This document shows positions 23,688 through 32,713 of a stretch of DNA of 64,000 nucleotides, piece after piece (position 1 is the stretch's first letter; each line of letters starts with the position of its first letter). Made by a program: the position numbers and the translations under genes. The notes below the pieces were generated by a model that was given only the letters and a program-made list of their open reading frames with translations, had not been told where the DNA came from and did not search any database. The stretch is from positions 1,087,241 to 1,151,240 of the forward strand of contig NZ_LR130785.1 of assembly GCF_900626135.1 (NCBI RefSeq). The letters are read 5' to 3'. This DNA comes from Senegalia massiliensis (GTDB lineage: Bacteria; Bacillota; Clostridia; Tissierellales; SIT17).

Positions 23688-25534
23688 GAGAAAAGAAACC
23701 AAAACGTCAAGGACCTATGAAAGGTGGTCCTCATGGAATGATGAAAGGTGGAGAAAAGGCAAAAGATTTTAAAGGAACTATGAAAAAATTATTGAATTAT
23801 TTAAGTGTATATAAAGTCTCAATTATAATAGTAATTTTATTTGCTATAGCAAGTACTATATTTTTAATAGTAGGACCTAAAATACTTGGACGTATTACTA
23901 CAAAACTTTTTGAAGGAATAGTGTCAAAAATTGCAGGTACTGGGAGTATAGACTTTATTTATATTAGAAACACCCTTTTAATTCTTTTAGGGCTATATGT
24001 AATAAGTTCATTATTCCGTTATGTTCAAAACTATGTAATGTCTGGAGTATCTATGAAGGTCAGTTATAAACTTAGGAAAGATATATCAGAAAAAATAAAT
24101 CTTATACCACTTAAGTACTTTGACACTACAAGTAAAGGTGAAATATTATCTAGAGTTACTAATGATGTAGATACTTTAAGTCAGACACTTAATCAAAGTT
24201 TAACTCAAATAATTACTTCAGTTACTACTATAATAGGTGTACTCGTTATGATGATTAGTATAAGCTGGAGGATGACTTTAGCATCACTTATTACTATACC
24301 TATTTCTCTGATTCTTATAATGTCTATAGTAAAGAAATCTCAAAAATTTTTCAAACAACAACAAGATTATTTAGGGAATGTGAATGGTCATGTAGAAGAG
24401 ATGTATAGTGGGCATATTGTAGTAAAAGCATTTAATGGCGAAGAAAAGAGTATTAATGAATTTAATAAAAGAAATAAAAAACTTTATGGAGCTGCATGGA
24501 AATCACAATTTTTAACTAGTATTATGATGCCACTTATGAATTTTGTAGGAAATATTGGATATGTAGTAGTAAGTATATTAGGTGGTTATCTAGCAGCTAA
24601 AAGAACTATAGAAGTTGGAGATATTCAAGCATTTATACAGTATGTAAGGCAATTTACACAACCTATTTCTCAAGTAGCAAATATTTCAAATATACTTCAA
24701 CAAACTGCAGCTTCTGCAGAGAGAGTATTTGAATTTTTAGAAGAAGATGAGGAAATAAAAGAAACTACAAACCCTATTAAACTAAAAAAAGTAGATGGAA
24801 GAGTTACTTTTAATCATGTTAATTTTGGATACAATAAAGAAGAAACAATTATTAATGATTTTTCAGCTGATATAAAACCGGGACAAAAAATAGCTTTAGT
24901 AGGGCCTACTGGTGCTGGTAAAACTACAATAGTAAAGCTTCTTATGAGATTTTATGATGTAGATGAAGGTGAAATATTAATTGATGGTCATAATATAAAA
25001 GATTTTACTAGGTCTGATTTAAGAAGAAAATTTGGAATGGTACTTCAAGATACGTGGCTTTATAATGGTAGTATAATGGAAAATATAAGGTATGGTCGTC
25101 TTGAAGCAACAGATGAAGAAGTTATAGCAGCAGCAAAAGCAGCACATGTAGACAGCTTTGTTCACCATCTTCCAAATGGATATGATATGGTATTAAATGA
25201 AGAAGCTACAAATGTATCCTCAGGTCAAAAACAGCTTATTACAATTGCAAGAGCAATATTGAAAGATCCAAGGATTTTAATACTTGATGAAGCTACAAGT
25301 TCTATAGATACTCGTACTGAAATTCAAATTCAAAAGGCAATGGATAATTTAATGAAAGATAGAACTAGTTTTATTATAGCTCATAGGTTATCAACTATAC
25401 GTGATGCTGATTTAATATTAGTTATGAATCATGGTGATATTATAGAACAAGGTAATCATGATGAATTATTAAAGAAGAATGGATTTTATTCAGAATTATA
25501 TAATTCTCAATTTAAAAGAGATGAAGTTAGTTAA
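23684..25534 (+). CDS. Heterodimeric ABC exporter, catalytic subunit
   Basis: A 616-residue partner of the preceding protein. A cytoplasmic Gly/Lys/Met-rich head (residues 1-35) precedes six membrane segments and an ATPase domain. Walker A GPTGAGKTT, Walker B LILDEATSSID and H-loop IIAHRLST are canonical, while the signature is VSSGQKQ instead of SGGQ. This fits the split seen in BmrCD, LmrCD and TM287/288: one active site uses this Walker set with the partner's normal signature, the other is inactive. The ATG lies within the previous stop region (ATGA overlap), so synthesis is coupled. A terminator closes the marR-ABC-ABC operon. Confidence 0.94.
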   Translation: MREKKPKRQGPMKGGPHGMMKGGEKAKDFKGTMKKLLNYLSVYKVSIIIVILFAIASTIFLIVGPKILGRITTKLFEGIVSKIAGTGSIDFIYIRNTLLILLGLYVISSLFRYVQNYVMSGVSMKVSYKLRKDISEKINLIPLKYFDTTSKGEILSRVTNDVDTLSQTLNQSLTQIITSVTTIIGVLVMMISISWRMTLASLITIPISLILIMSIVKKSQKFFKQQQDYLGNVNGHVEEMYSGHIVVKAFNGEEKSINEFNKRNKKLYGAAWKSQFLTSIMMPLMNFVGNIGYVVVSILGGYLAAKRTIEVGDIQAFIQYVRQFTQPISQVANISNILQQTAASAERVFEFLEEDEEIKETTNPIKLKKVDGRVTFNHVNFGYNKEETIINDFSADIKPGQKIALVGPTGAGKTTIVKLLMRFYDVDEGEILIDGHNIKDFTRSDLRRKFGMVLQDTWLYNGSIMENIRYGRLEATDEEVIAAAKAAHVDSFVHHLPNGYDMVLNEEATNVSSGQKQLITIARAILKDPRILILDEATSSIDTRTEIQIQKAMDNLMKDRTSFIIAHRLSTIRDADLILVMNHGDIIEQGNHDELLKKNGFYSELYNSQFKRDEVS

Positions 25535-25536
25535 TA

Positions 25537-25566
25537 AAAAACCGAGGATGCTCGGTTTTTTTATTG
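25537..25566 (+). terminator. Intrinsic terminator of the exporter operon
   Basis: AAAAACCGAG (25537-25546), loop GATG, CTCGGTTTTT (25551-25560) and further T bases form a classical terminator. Confidence 0.9.
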
Positions 25567-25649
25567 TTTAAATATTTGTTTGGATATAAATTGTAATATA
25601 TAATATAGTTATAAAAATATCTATTAAATTCTTTAAAAGGATGATGAAA

Positions 25650-27416
25650 ATGAACCATAGACAGTCAAAATTAAGCCTTATTAGAGACGTTGTAAAGAAA
25701 TATGCAAATGTAGTTGCAAATGTTCTTGGAGTTGATGTTGAAATAGTTGATAAAGATTTAAATAGAATAGCTGGAACTGGAATATTTAAAAAAAGAGTAG
25801 ATGAAAATATATTAGGAGAAGCTTATGTTTACCAAAATGTACTAGAAACTGGTCAACATAAAATAATTGAAAATCCTGGAGAACACCTTTTATGTGAAAG
25901 GTGTATAAATAAAGGAAGTTGTAGTGAAGAATTAGAATTAAGTGCGCCAATAAAGCTTAAAGATGAAGTAATTGGTGTAATAGGTTTAATTTGTTCAAAT
26001 ACTGTACAAAAACAAATAATACTTTCTGAAATTGATTTGCAACTTGAATTTTTATATCAAATTTCAGACTTTATAAGCTCTAAAGTTTATGAATATATGG
26101 AAAATGAAAGAAACAAATCAGTAATAAATGTTCTTACAAATATTATAGATAATGTTGATAAAGGTATAATTATGACAAGTGAAGAAGGTAAAATTTCACA
26201 TATGAATGATAGTGCCAAAACTCAACTTCACATAAATAGTAATCAAAATATTGAGAATATAGAATTTGTTTCTAAAAATGAATTTATTATGGGGAAAGAA
26301 GAATATACAATTAGAATAGGAGATATGAAGTTTGACCTTTTAGGTAATCTTATAAGTTTACCTTCTGTTATATCTAATTATAATAAAGTATTCATGTTTA
26401 ATAGAATAAAAAAGATGAAATCAGAAGCTTATGCTTTAACTAATGCACATAGGACAATTACTACGGATGTTATATTAGGTAAATCTAAATATACTAATGC
26501 TTTAAAAGAAAGAATAAAAAAGTTTGCAGATTCAAAATCTACTATACTTATTACTGGAGAAAGTGGAACAGGAAAGGAACTTATAGCAAGAACAATTCAT
26601 TCTGAGAGTAATAGAAGTGATAAACCTTTTGTAGCTATAAATTGTGGTGCAATACCAGACGAACTTTTAGAATCAGAACTATTTGGATATGTAAAGGGGG
26701 CTTTTACAGGTGCTAATTCAAGTGGACGAATGGGAAAGTTTGAATTGGCAAATGAAGGAGTTATATTTTTAGATGAAATTGGTGACATGCCTTTGCATCT
26801 TCAAGTTAAGATATTAAGAGTACTTCAAGAAAAAAAGGTTACTAGAATAGGGTCAAATAAGCCTATAGATCTTGACATAAGGGTTATAGCTGCAACAAAT
26901 AAGGACTTAAAAGAATTAATTAAAAAGAATAACTTTAGAGATGATTTATATTATAGATTAAATGTAATACCTATTAGTATACCACCATTAAGAGAAAGAA
27001 TAGAAGATATTGAAATAATAATGGAACAAAAGATAAAAAAATATAATTTATTATTTGAAAAAGATGTTGAAGGAATTGAAGAAGATGCAAAGAAAATTTT
27101 ACTTGAATATCCTTGGCCAGGAAATGTGCGTGAACTTGAAAACACTTTGGAGTATATGATAAATCTAGCTGATAATTATAACATATTAAAAAAAGAGATG
27201 ATACCTGAAAATATAATGAATTATATTCAAAATAGAGATATAGGAAACGAAATAGAAACTATAAAGAAACTTAAAGATGTAGAAAAAAACTATATTATTA
27301 AAGCCCTTGATATTTATGGCTGGGATACAAAAGGAAAAAAAATGGCGTCTGAAAAATTAGGAATAGGAATAGCAACACTTTATAGGAAACTTGATGAAAG
27401 TAAATGTCAAAAATAA
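25650..27416 (+). CDS. Sigma-54-dependent activator of the purine catabolic locus
   Basis: A 588-residue bacterial enhancer-binding protein. The N-terminal part (1-150) looks like a GAF-type sensor with a cysteine group C82-x2-C85-x5-C91 plus C115. A PAS-like section follows, then the AAA+ domain with Walker A GESGTGKE, the sigma-54 contact loop GAFTGA, and Walker B GVIFLDEIGDMP. The C-terminal Fis-type helix-turn-helix ends in GIGIATLYRKLDE. It should hydrolyse ATP to open sigma-54 promoters. Two such promoters, before ssnA and before dpaL, and three palindromes upstream of dpaL make it the presumed regulator. ATG 25650 is chosen because AAAAGG ends at 25640. Confidence 0.92.
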   Translation: MNHRQSKLSLIRDVVKKYANVVANVLGVDVEIVDKDLNRIAGTGIFKKRVDENILGEAYVYQNVLETGQHKIIENPGEHLLCERCINKGSCSEELELSAPIKLKDEVIGVIGLICSNTVQKQIILSEIDLQLEFLYQISDFISSKVYEYMENERNKSVINVLTNIIDNVDKGIIMTSEEGKISHMNDSAKTQLHINSNQNIENIEFVSKNEFIMGKEEYTIRIGDMKFDLLGNLISLPSVISNYNKVFMFNRIKKMKSEAYALTNAHRTITTDVILGKSKYTNALKERIKKFADSKSTILITGESGTGKELIARTIHSESNRSDKPFVAINCGAIPDELLESELFGYVKGAFTGANSSGRMGKFELANEGVIFLDEIGDMPLHLQVKILRVLQEKKVTRIGSNKPIDLDIRVIAATNKDLKELIKKNNFRDDLYYRLNVIPISIPPLRERIEDIEIIMEQKIKKYNLLFEKDVEGIEEDAKKILLEYPWPGNVRELENTLEYMINLADNYNILKKEMIPENIMNYIQNRDIGNEIETIKKLKDVEKNYIIKALDIYGWDTKGKKMASEKLGIGIATLYRKLDESKCQK

Positions 27417-27433
27417 TGGCATGAATTTTGCTT
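27416..27433 (+). promoter_or_regulatory. Sigma-54 (-24/-12) promoter of ssnA
   Basis: TGGCATG-AATT-TTGCT at 27417-27432 matches the consensus TGGCACG-N4-TTGCW with correct spacing. It begins directly after the activator's stop codon and is about 50 bases upstream of the ssnA start. Confidence 0.85.
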
Positions 27434-27480
27434 TATAATTATTGTAGAATTCAAAATTAATATTATAGGAGGTTTTTTTC

Positions 27481-28803
27481 TTGTTTATTGTAGGTAATGG
27501 TAGAATGATTACACAAAGCAAAAGTAATCCTTATTTAGAAGATGGAGCAATAGTTATAAAAGATAATTTAATTCATGAAATAGGTAGTACAGAACATATA
27601 AAAAGTAAATATCCAGATGTAGAATTTATGGATGCAAAAAGAAGAATTATAATGCCTGGTATGATAAATACTCATATGCATATTTACAGCTCATTTGCTC
27701 GTGGTATGAATACAGAAGAGTCTAAGAATTTTGTAGAAATACTTGAAAAGTTATGGTGGAAACTAGATAAAACAATAACACTTGAAGATGTGAAATATAG
27801 TGCTTATGCTACTTATATAGATTGTATTAGAAATGGGACAACAACAATATTTGATCATCATGCAAGTGAAGGTGCAGTAAAAAATAGTTTATTTACAATA
27901 GCAGAAGTAGCAAAAGAATTGAATGTTAGAAGTAATCTTTGTTATGAAGTTACAGATAGAGATGGTGAACAAATATTAGAAGAAGCTATAGAAGAAAATA
28001 TTAATTTTATAAAATATACTAAAGAAAATAAAGATGATATGCTAACAGCTATGTTTGGACTTCATGCATCCATGACTCTTTCAGATGATACACTTAAAAA
28101 ATGTAATCAAGCTATAGAAGGATTAGATGCTGGTTTTCATGTCCATGTAGCTGAAGGAATAGAAGATCAATTTGATACACTTAAAAAATATGGTAAAAGA
28201 GTAGTAGAAAGATATAATGACTATAATATGTTAAGTGATAAAACAATAGCAGTCCATGGTATTCATACAAATAAAAGAGAATTAGAAATTTTAAAAGAAA
28301 CTAATAGTAATGTAGTTCATAATCCTGAAAGTAATATGGGAAATGCAGTAGGAGCAGCCCCTATAATTAAAATGATAGAAATGGGAATAAACTTGGGACT
28401 TGGAACAGATGGATTTACAGCAGATATGTTTGAATCTATGAAAGTAGCTAACCTTTTAGCAAAACATCATTTATGTGATCCTAGAGTTGCTTGGAGTGAA
28501 GTGCCAACTATGCTTTTTGCAAATAACAGAAAAATAGCTGAAAAATATATTTCTAAACCTATAGGAACATTAGAAAAAGGAGCATTAGCTGATGTCATAG
28601 TAATAGATTATATACCTCATACTCCTATTAATAAAAACAATTATAATGCACATATATTATTTGGAATAATGGGAAGAAGTGTAGATACTACAATTATAAA
28701 TGGAAAGATAGTTATGAAAGAAAGAGAGATATTAGTGGCGGATGAACACAAGATATTACAAAAATCTAGAAATTTAGCAAAAAATATGTGGAGTAGAATT
28801 TAA
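27481..28803 (+). CDS. ssnA: SsnA-type aminohydrolase (purine/pyrimidine deaminase family)
   Basis: A 440-residue amidohydrolase-superfamily enzyme. Metal ligands are seen in MINTHMHIYSSFARGM (near residue 62), HVHVAEG (near 222), AVHGIHTN (near 259) and GTDGFTAD (near 312). SsnA proteins resemble guanine and related deaminases and are a constant member of the E. coli ygeWXY-hyuA-xdhD and clostridial selenium-dependent hydroxylase clusters. A role in deaminating an aminopurine feeding the pathway is inferred. The start is TTG at 27481, eight bases after AGGAGG. It has its own sigma-54 promoter and terminator, separate from the dpaL operon. Confidence 0.9.
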   Translation: MFIVGNGRMITQSKSNPYLEDGAIVIKDNLIHEIGSTEHIKSKYPDVEFMDAKRRIIMPGMINTHMHIYSSFARGMNTEESKNFVEILEKLWWKLDKTITLEDVKYSAYATYIDCIRNGTTTIFDHHASEGAVKNSLFTIAEVAKELNVRSNLCYEVTDRDGEQILEEAIEENINFIKYTKENKDDMLTAMFGLHASMTLSDDTLKKCNQAIEGLDAGFHVHVAEGIEDQFDTLKKYGKRVVERYNDYNMLSDKTIAVHGIHTNKRELEILKETNSNVVHNPESNMGNAVGAAPIIKMIEMGINLGLGTDGFTADMFESMKVANLLAKHHLCDPRVAWSEVPTMLFANNRKIAEKYISKPIGTLEKGALADVIVIDYIPHTPINKNNYNAHILFGIMGRSVDTTIINGKIVMKEREILVADEHKILQKSRNLAKNMWSRI

Positions 28804-28811
28804 AAATAAAA

Positions 28812-28914
28812 TTATCAAAATGATAATAAAAATAAAAGGAAATCCTTTTTATAGCTAAAAATCAAGGTTAAATGAATTTATTATCAAAATGATAACTATT
28901 TATCAAATTGATAA
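28812..28914. promoter_or_regulatory. Three palindromic upstream activator sites (TTATCA-N3-TGATAA)
   Basis: Copies lie at 28812-28826, 28881-28895 (both TTATCAAAATGATAA) and 28900-28914 (TTATCAAATTGATAA). They are 150-270 bases upstream of the -24/-12 promoter of dpaL, the normal distance for enhancer sites bound by a Fis-type helix-turn-helix. I saw no further perfect copy in the window. Confidence 0.75.
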
Positions 28915-28926
28915 TAAAAAAACAAT

Positions 28927-28970
28927 AATAAAGTATAAAAATAAGCTTATTTTTATACTTTATTATTTAT
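28927..28970 (+). terminator. Intrinsic terminator of ssnA
   Basis: A perfect 38-base palindrome (28927-28945 with 28946-28964) folds into a long AU-rich hairpin followed by a T-rich stretch. It lies between the activator sites and the dpaL promoter, insulating the latter from ssnA transcription. Confidence 0.7.
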
Positions 28971-29064
28971 TTTATAACAAAATATAAAGATTAGGTGCTC
29001 ATAAGTAGCTTATAAAGTGTTATTTATAAAACTACTATAAATTTTAAATATTATTTTTAATAGT

Positions 29065-29081
29065 TTGGCATGGTAATTGCT
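29065..29081 (+). promoter_or_regulatory. Sigma-54 (-24/-12) promoter of the dpaL operon
   Basis: TTGGCATGGTAATTGCT contains TGGCATG-N4-TTGCT, an almost perfect sigma-54 site. It lies about 50 bases upstream of the dpaL ATG and downstream of the three palindromes. Confidence 0.92.
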
Positions 29082-29128
29082 TATATAAATAAGTGTAAAG
29101 AAAATAAAAGCTGAAAGGAGATTCATGG

Positions 29129-30349
29129 ATGGCTGAATCTATTAAAATAGTAATGAATAAAGAAGCAAGGAAATGCGAAGATAAAGTTTCTGTAAAAGAT
29201 TTCAATGTTGAAAATGCTAAGAATGTTAAAAGGTTTCATGAAAGTTTTGATGTATATTCCAAAACTCCTCTTACAAGACTTAAAAATCTTTCAAATAAAT
29301 TAGGGGTTTCTGAAATATTAGTTAAAGATGAATCATACAGATTTGGATTAAACGCATTTAAAGTACTAGGTGGTTCTTATGCAATTGGTAATTTTTTAGC
29401 TGGGAAATTAAATGTTCCAATGAGAGATGTTACATTTAATATGCTTACTAATAAAGAAACAAAAGAAAAATTAGGTGATATTACTTTTGTGACTGCTACA
29501 GATGGAAATCATGGTAGAGGAGTTGCTTGGGCAGCACAACAATTAAATCAAAATGCCGTTGTATATATGCCAAAAGGATCTTCAGAAATAAGACTTAAAA
29601 ATATACAAGCTACTGGAGCTGAAGCAAGTATTACTGATATGAATTATGATGATGCAGTTAGACTATCACTTGATATGGCTAATAAATATGGTTGGGAAAT
29701 AATTCAGGATACTGCTTGGGAAGGTTATGAAGATATTCCTCTATGGATTATGCAAGGGTATGCTACATTAATGCTAGAATCAGTGGAACAAATGGAAGAA
29801 ATGAAAATAGAAAAACCAACACATGTATTTATACAAGCTGGTGTAGGTTCACTTGCTGGAGCGGTACAAGGATTTATAGCAGCTTATTATGGAGAAGATA
29901 GACCAATAACTGTTGTAGTGGAGCCAAATAAAGCTGACTGCATATATAGATCAGGTAAGAATAAAAAGATTACTAATGTAACTGGTGATATGAATACTAT
30001 AATGGCAGGACTTGCTTGTGGAGAACCAAATCCAATTGGATGGGAAATATTAAATGATTACTCAGATGCATATATTTCATGTCCAGAATATATAGCAGCA
30101 AATGGAATGAGAGTTCTTGGAAACCCATTAAATGGTGATGATAAAGTGATTTCTGGTGAGTCAGGGGCAGTTACTACAGGTATAGTATATTCAATACTTA
30201 AAGATGAAGATTTAAAAGATTTAAAAGAACAATTAAAACTAGATGAAAATTCTCGAGTTTTAGTTGTAAGTACAGAAGGAGATACTGATCCAGATTACTA
30301 TAGGGAAATAGTTTGGAACGGAGTTTATCCTGATAAGTATGTTGACTAA
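29129..30349 (+). CDS. dpaL: 2,3-diaminopropionate ammonia-lyase (YgeX/DpaL)
   Basis: A 406-residue fold-type II PLP enzyme that converts 2,3-diaminopropionate to pyruvate and two ammonia, through 2-aminoacrylate. The PLP lysine is in RFGLNAFKVLGGSYA near residue 77, the substrate-loop in TATDGNHGRGVAWAA near residue 117-130, and the glycine-rich phosphate loop in QAGVGSLAGAVQG near residue 237. It is the first gene of the operon under the sigma-54 promoter, ATG preceded by GAAAGGAG. In the pathway reported for bacterial purine breakdown it is the last carbon step, feeding pyruvate to fermentation. Confidence 0.94.
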   Translation: MAESIKIVMNKEARKCEDKVSVKDFNVENAKNVKRFHESFDVYSKTPLTRLKNLSNKLGVSEILVKDESYRFGLNAFKVLGGSYAIGNFLAGKLNVPMRDVTFNMLTNKETKEKLGDITFVTATDGNHGRGVAWAAQQLNQNAVVYMPKGSSEIRLKNIQATGAEASITDMNYDDAVRLSLDMANKYGWEIIQDTAWEGYEDIPLWIMQGYATLMLESVEQMEEMKIEKPTHVFIQAGVGSLAGAVQGFIAAYYGEDRPITVVVEPNKADCIYRSGKNKKITNVTGDMNTIMAGLACGEPNPIGWEILNDYSDAYISCPEYIAANGMRVLGNPLNGDDKVISGESGAVTTGIVYSILKDEDLKDLKEQLKLDENSRVLVVSTEGDTDPDYYREIVWNGVYPDKYVD

Positions 30350-30397
30350 GATAGAAAATAATTTAATATAAATTTTAATTTTAAGGGAGGATTTAAA

Positions 30398-31618
30398 ATG
30401 TCAAAAGATTTTAAAGTTAAAAAAATTTTCGAATTAGCAAAAAAGTATGAACAAGATATGTCTACATTTCTAAGAAAAATGATTAGTCATCCAAGTGAAT
30501 CTTGTAATGAGAAAGAAGTAATTTATACAATTAAAGAAGAAATGGAAAAAGTAGGTTTTGATAAAGTGGAAATAGATCCAATGGGTAATGTATTAGGTTA
30601 TATTGGTCATGGAAAACATGTAATAGCTATGGATGCTCATATTGACACTGTAGGTGTAGGTGACAAATCTGCATGGGAGTTTGATCCTTTTGAAGGAATG
30701 GAAGATGATGAAGTAGTAGGAGGTAGAGGAGCTTCTGACCAAGAAGGCGGAATGGCTTCAATGGTATATGCTGGTAAAATCATAAAAGACTTAGGTCTTG
30801 AAGATGATTATACTTTAATAGTTACAGGTACAGTTCAAGAAGAAGATTGTGATGGATTATGTTGGCAATATATTATAGAAGAATCCAAGATTAAACCTGA
30901 ATTTGTAGTTATAACTGAGCCAACTTCTTTAAATATATATAGGGGACATAGAGGAAGAATGGAAATTAAAGTGACTACTAAAGGATTGAGTTGTCATGGT
31001 TCTGCTCCAGAAAGAGGAGAAAATGCAATATTTAAAATGGCTCCAATATTAAATGAATTAAAGGCATTACATGAAAACTTACATTATGATGAATTTTTAG
31101 GAAAAGGCACATTAACAGTTTCTGAAATATTCTTCTCATCGCCATCAAGATGTGCAGTAGCAGATGGATGTACTATATCAATAGATAGAAGACTTACAGA
31201 TGGTGAAACTTGGCAAGGAGCTATTCAAGAAATTAAAAATTTACCTGCAGTAAAAGCTGCAAATGCGGAAGTTGAGTTATATAAATACGATAGACCATCA
31301 TGGACAGGACTTGTATACCCTACAGAATCATATTTCCCATCATGGGTATTGGAAGAAGACCATCCAGCTTGTCAAACATTAGTAGATGGATATAAAGAAT
31401 TATTTAAAGAAGAACCATTAGTAGATAAGTGGACTTTCTCTACAAATGCAGTTTCTATAATGGGAAGATATGGAATTCCATGTATAGGATTTGGACCAGG
31501 TCATGAGGACCAAGCACATGCACCAAATGAAAAAACTTGGAAAGATGAGTTAGTAAAATGTGCAGCACTTTATGCTTTAACACCAATAACTTATGTAAAT
31601 AAGTATGTAAATAAATAA
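30398..31618 (+). CDS. ygeY: YgeY, M20-family amidohydrolase of purine catabolism
   Basis: A 406-residue dinuclear-metal hydrolase of the M20/ArgE/DapE family, the subtype named selenium metabolism-linked. Metal ligands are seen in [10 protein letters not shown] (near 78), [10 protein letters not shown] (near 110), the EED motif near 149, and the late [18 protein letters not shown] with His. It would hydrolyse an amide or formyl bond of a ring-opened purine intermediate. The length and neighbours (between dpaL and ygeW, gaps 48 and 24 bases) match the E. coli cluster. AAGGGAGG precedes the ATG. Confidence 0.92.
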   Translation: MSKDFKVKKIFELAKKYEQDMSTFLRKMISHPSESCNEKEVIYTIKEEMEKVGFDKVEIDPMGNVLGYIGHGKHVIAMDAHIDTVGVGDKSAWEFDPFEGMEDDEVVGGRGASDQEGGMASMVYAGKIIKDLGLEDDYTLIVTGTVQEEDCDGLCWQYIIEESKIKPEFVVITEPTSLNIYRGHRGRMEIKVTTKGLSCHGSAPERGENAIFKMAPILNELKALHENLHYDEFLGKGTLTVSEIFFSSPSRCAVADGCTISIDRRLTDGETWQGAIQEIKNLPAVKAANAEVELYKYDRPSWTGLVYPTESYFPSWVLEEDHPACQTLVDGYKELFKEEPLVDKWTFSTNAVSIMGRYGIPCIGFGPGHEDQAHAPNEKTWKDELVKCAALYALTPITYVNKYVNK

Positions 31619-31642
31619 TAAAATTTTAGGAGGAATATAAAA

Positions 31643-32626
31643 ATGCAAACTACATTTAGAGGTAAAGACTTTATAACATTACAAGAGTGGACAAAGGATG
31701 AAATTAATACTTTATTAGACGTATCTTTTGACTTGAAAAGAAAATTTGCTATGGGAGAATCAACTCCATATTTGAGGGATAAATCAATATTTTTAATGTT
31801 CTTTGAACAATCTACAAGAACAAGAAACTCAATGGAAGCAGGAATGGCACAATTGGGTGGACATGGTAACTTCCTAGATACTTCAACAATGCAAATAGCA
31901 CATGGTGAAGTTGCTAAAGATACTGGAGTAATATTATCTAGAATGGGGCATGGGATAGCTGCAAGGAATTGTTTCTGGAAACAAGGAAATAAATATTTAA
32001 GAGAAATGGCTAAATATGCATCAGTTCCAGTAATGAATCTTCAATGTGATCTTTACCATCCAATGCAAGGAATAGCTGATTTAATGACTATTCAAGAAAA
32101 ATTAGGAAGAACTCAAAATGTTAAAGTTTCTATTATTTGGGCATATGCTACTACTCATAAGAAACCTATTTCAGTACCTTTAACTCAGGCTTTATTATTC
32201 CCAAGATACGGTATGGATGTAACTTTAGCTTATCCTGAAGGATATGATTTACCAGATTGGGCTATTGAACAAGCTAAAGAAAATGCAGAAAAAAATGGTG
32301 GAACATTTAGAATAACTCATGATATGGAAGAAGCATATAGAGATGCTGATGTAGTTATACCTAAGAACTGGGGTAGTTGGGTAAATAATGAAAGTGAAGA
32401 AGTTGTAGATGATATGTTAGAGCAATATAAGAGCTGGAAATGTACTCAAGAAATGATGGATTTAACTAATAAAGATTCTATATACATGCATGCATTACCA
32501 GCAGATAGAGTAAATGAAGTAGAGGATTCAGTTATAGATGGACTACATTCAGTTATTTATGATGAAGCAGAAAATAGACTTCATACAGCTAAAGCGGTAA
32601 TGACATTAACAATGGGTGGAAAGTAA
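31643..32626 (+). CDS. ygeW: Knotted carbamoyltransferase YgeW
   Basis: A 327-residue member of the aspartate/ornithine carbamoyltransferase superfamily. The carbamoyl-phosphate loop is SRxR-like in EQSTRTRNSMEAG near residues 56-68, the HPxQ motif in DLYHPMQGIADL near 140, and the second-substrate region in HALPADRVNEV. The usual HCLP is HALP here, typical of the YgeW subgroup. In purine fermentation it likely works backwards: a ureido group is phosphorolysed to carbamoyl phosphate, which can yield ATP through a carbamate kinase. No carbamate kinase gene lies in this window. Members I recall from E. coli are longer (about 396). Confidence 0.92.
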   Translation: MQTTFRGKDFITLQEWTKDEINTLLDVSFDLKRKFAMGESTPYLRDKSIFLMFFEQSTRTRNSMEAGMAQLGGHGNFLDTSTMQIAHGEVAKDTGVILSRMGHGIAARNCFWKQGNKYLREMAKYASVPVMNLQCDLYHPMQGIADLMTIQEKLGRTQNVKVSIIWAYATTHKKPISVPLTQALLFPRYGMDVTLAYPEGYDLPDWAIEQAKENAEKNGGTFRITHDMEEAYRDADVVIPKNWGSWVNNESEEVVDDMLEQYKSWKCTQEMMDLTNKDSIYMHALPADRVNEVEDSVIDGLHSVIYDEAENRLHTAKAVMTLTMGGK

Positions 32627-32634
32627 ATATAATT

Positions 32635-32666
32635 TAATAAAGAGGAGAATGTTCTCCTCTTTATTA
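32635..32666 (+). repeat. Intra-operon hairpin between ygeW and hyuA
   Basis: A perfect 15-bp stem (32635-32649 with 32652-32666, core AAAGAGGAGAA) with a TG loop is followed by A-rich sequence, not a T-run. It may be an RNA-processing or mRNA-stabilising element separating the dpaL-ygeY-ygeW part from hyuA and beyond. Confidence 0.65.
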
Positions 32667-32713
32667 AACATTAAAAACCTTTTCCATACAAAGGCCATTG
32701 TAGGAGGTACAAT

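Noticed and set aside
28812-28914. CRISPR-like or satellite repeats
   Set aside because: Only three 15-base palindromes with unequal spacing; position before a sigma-54 promoter explains them better as activator sites.
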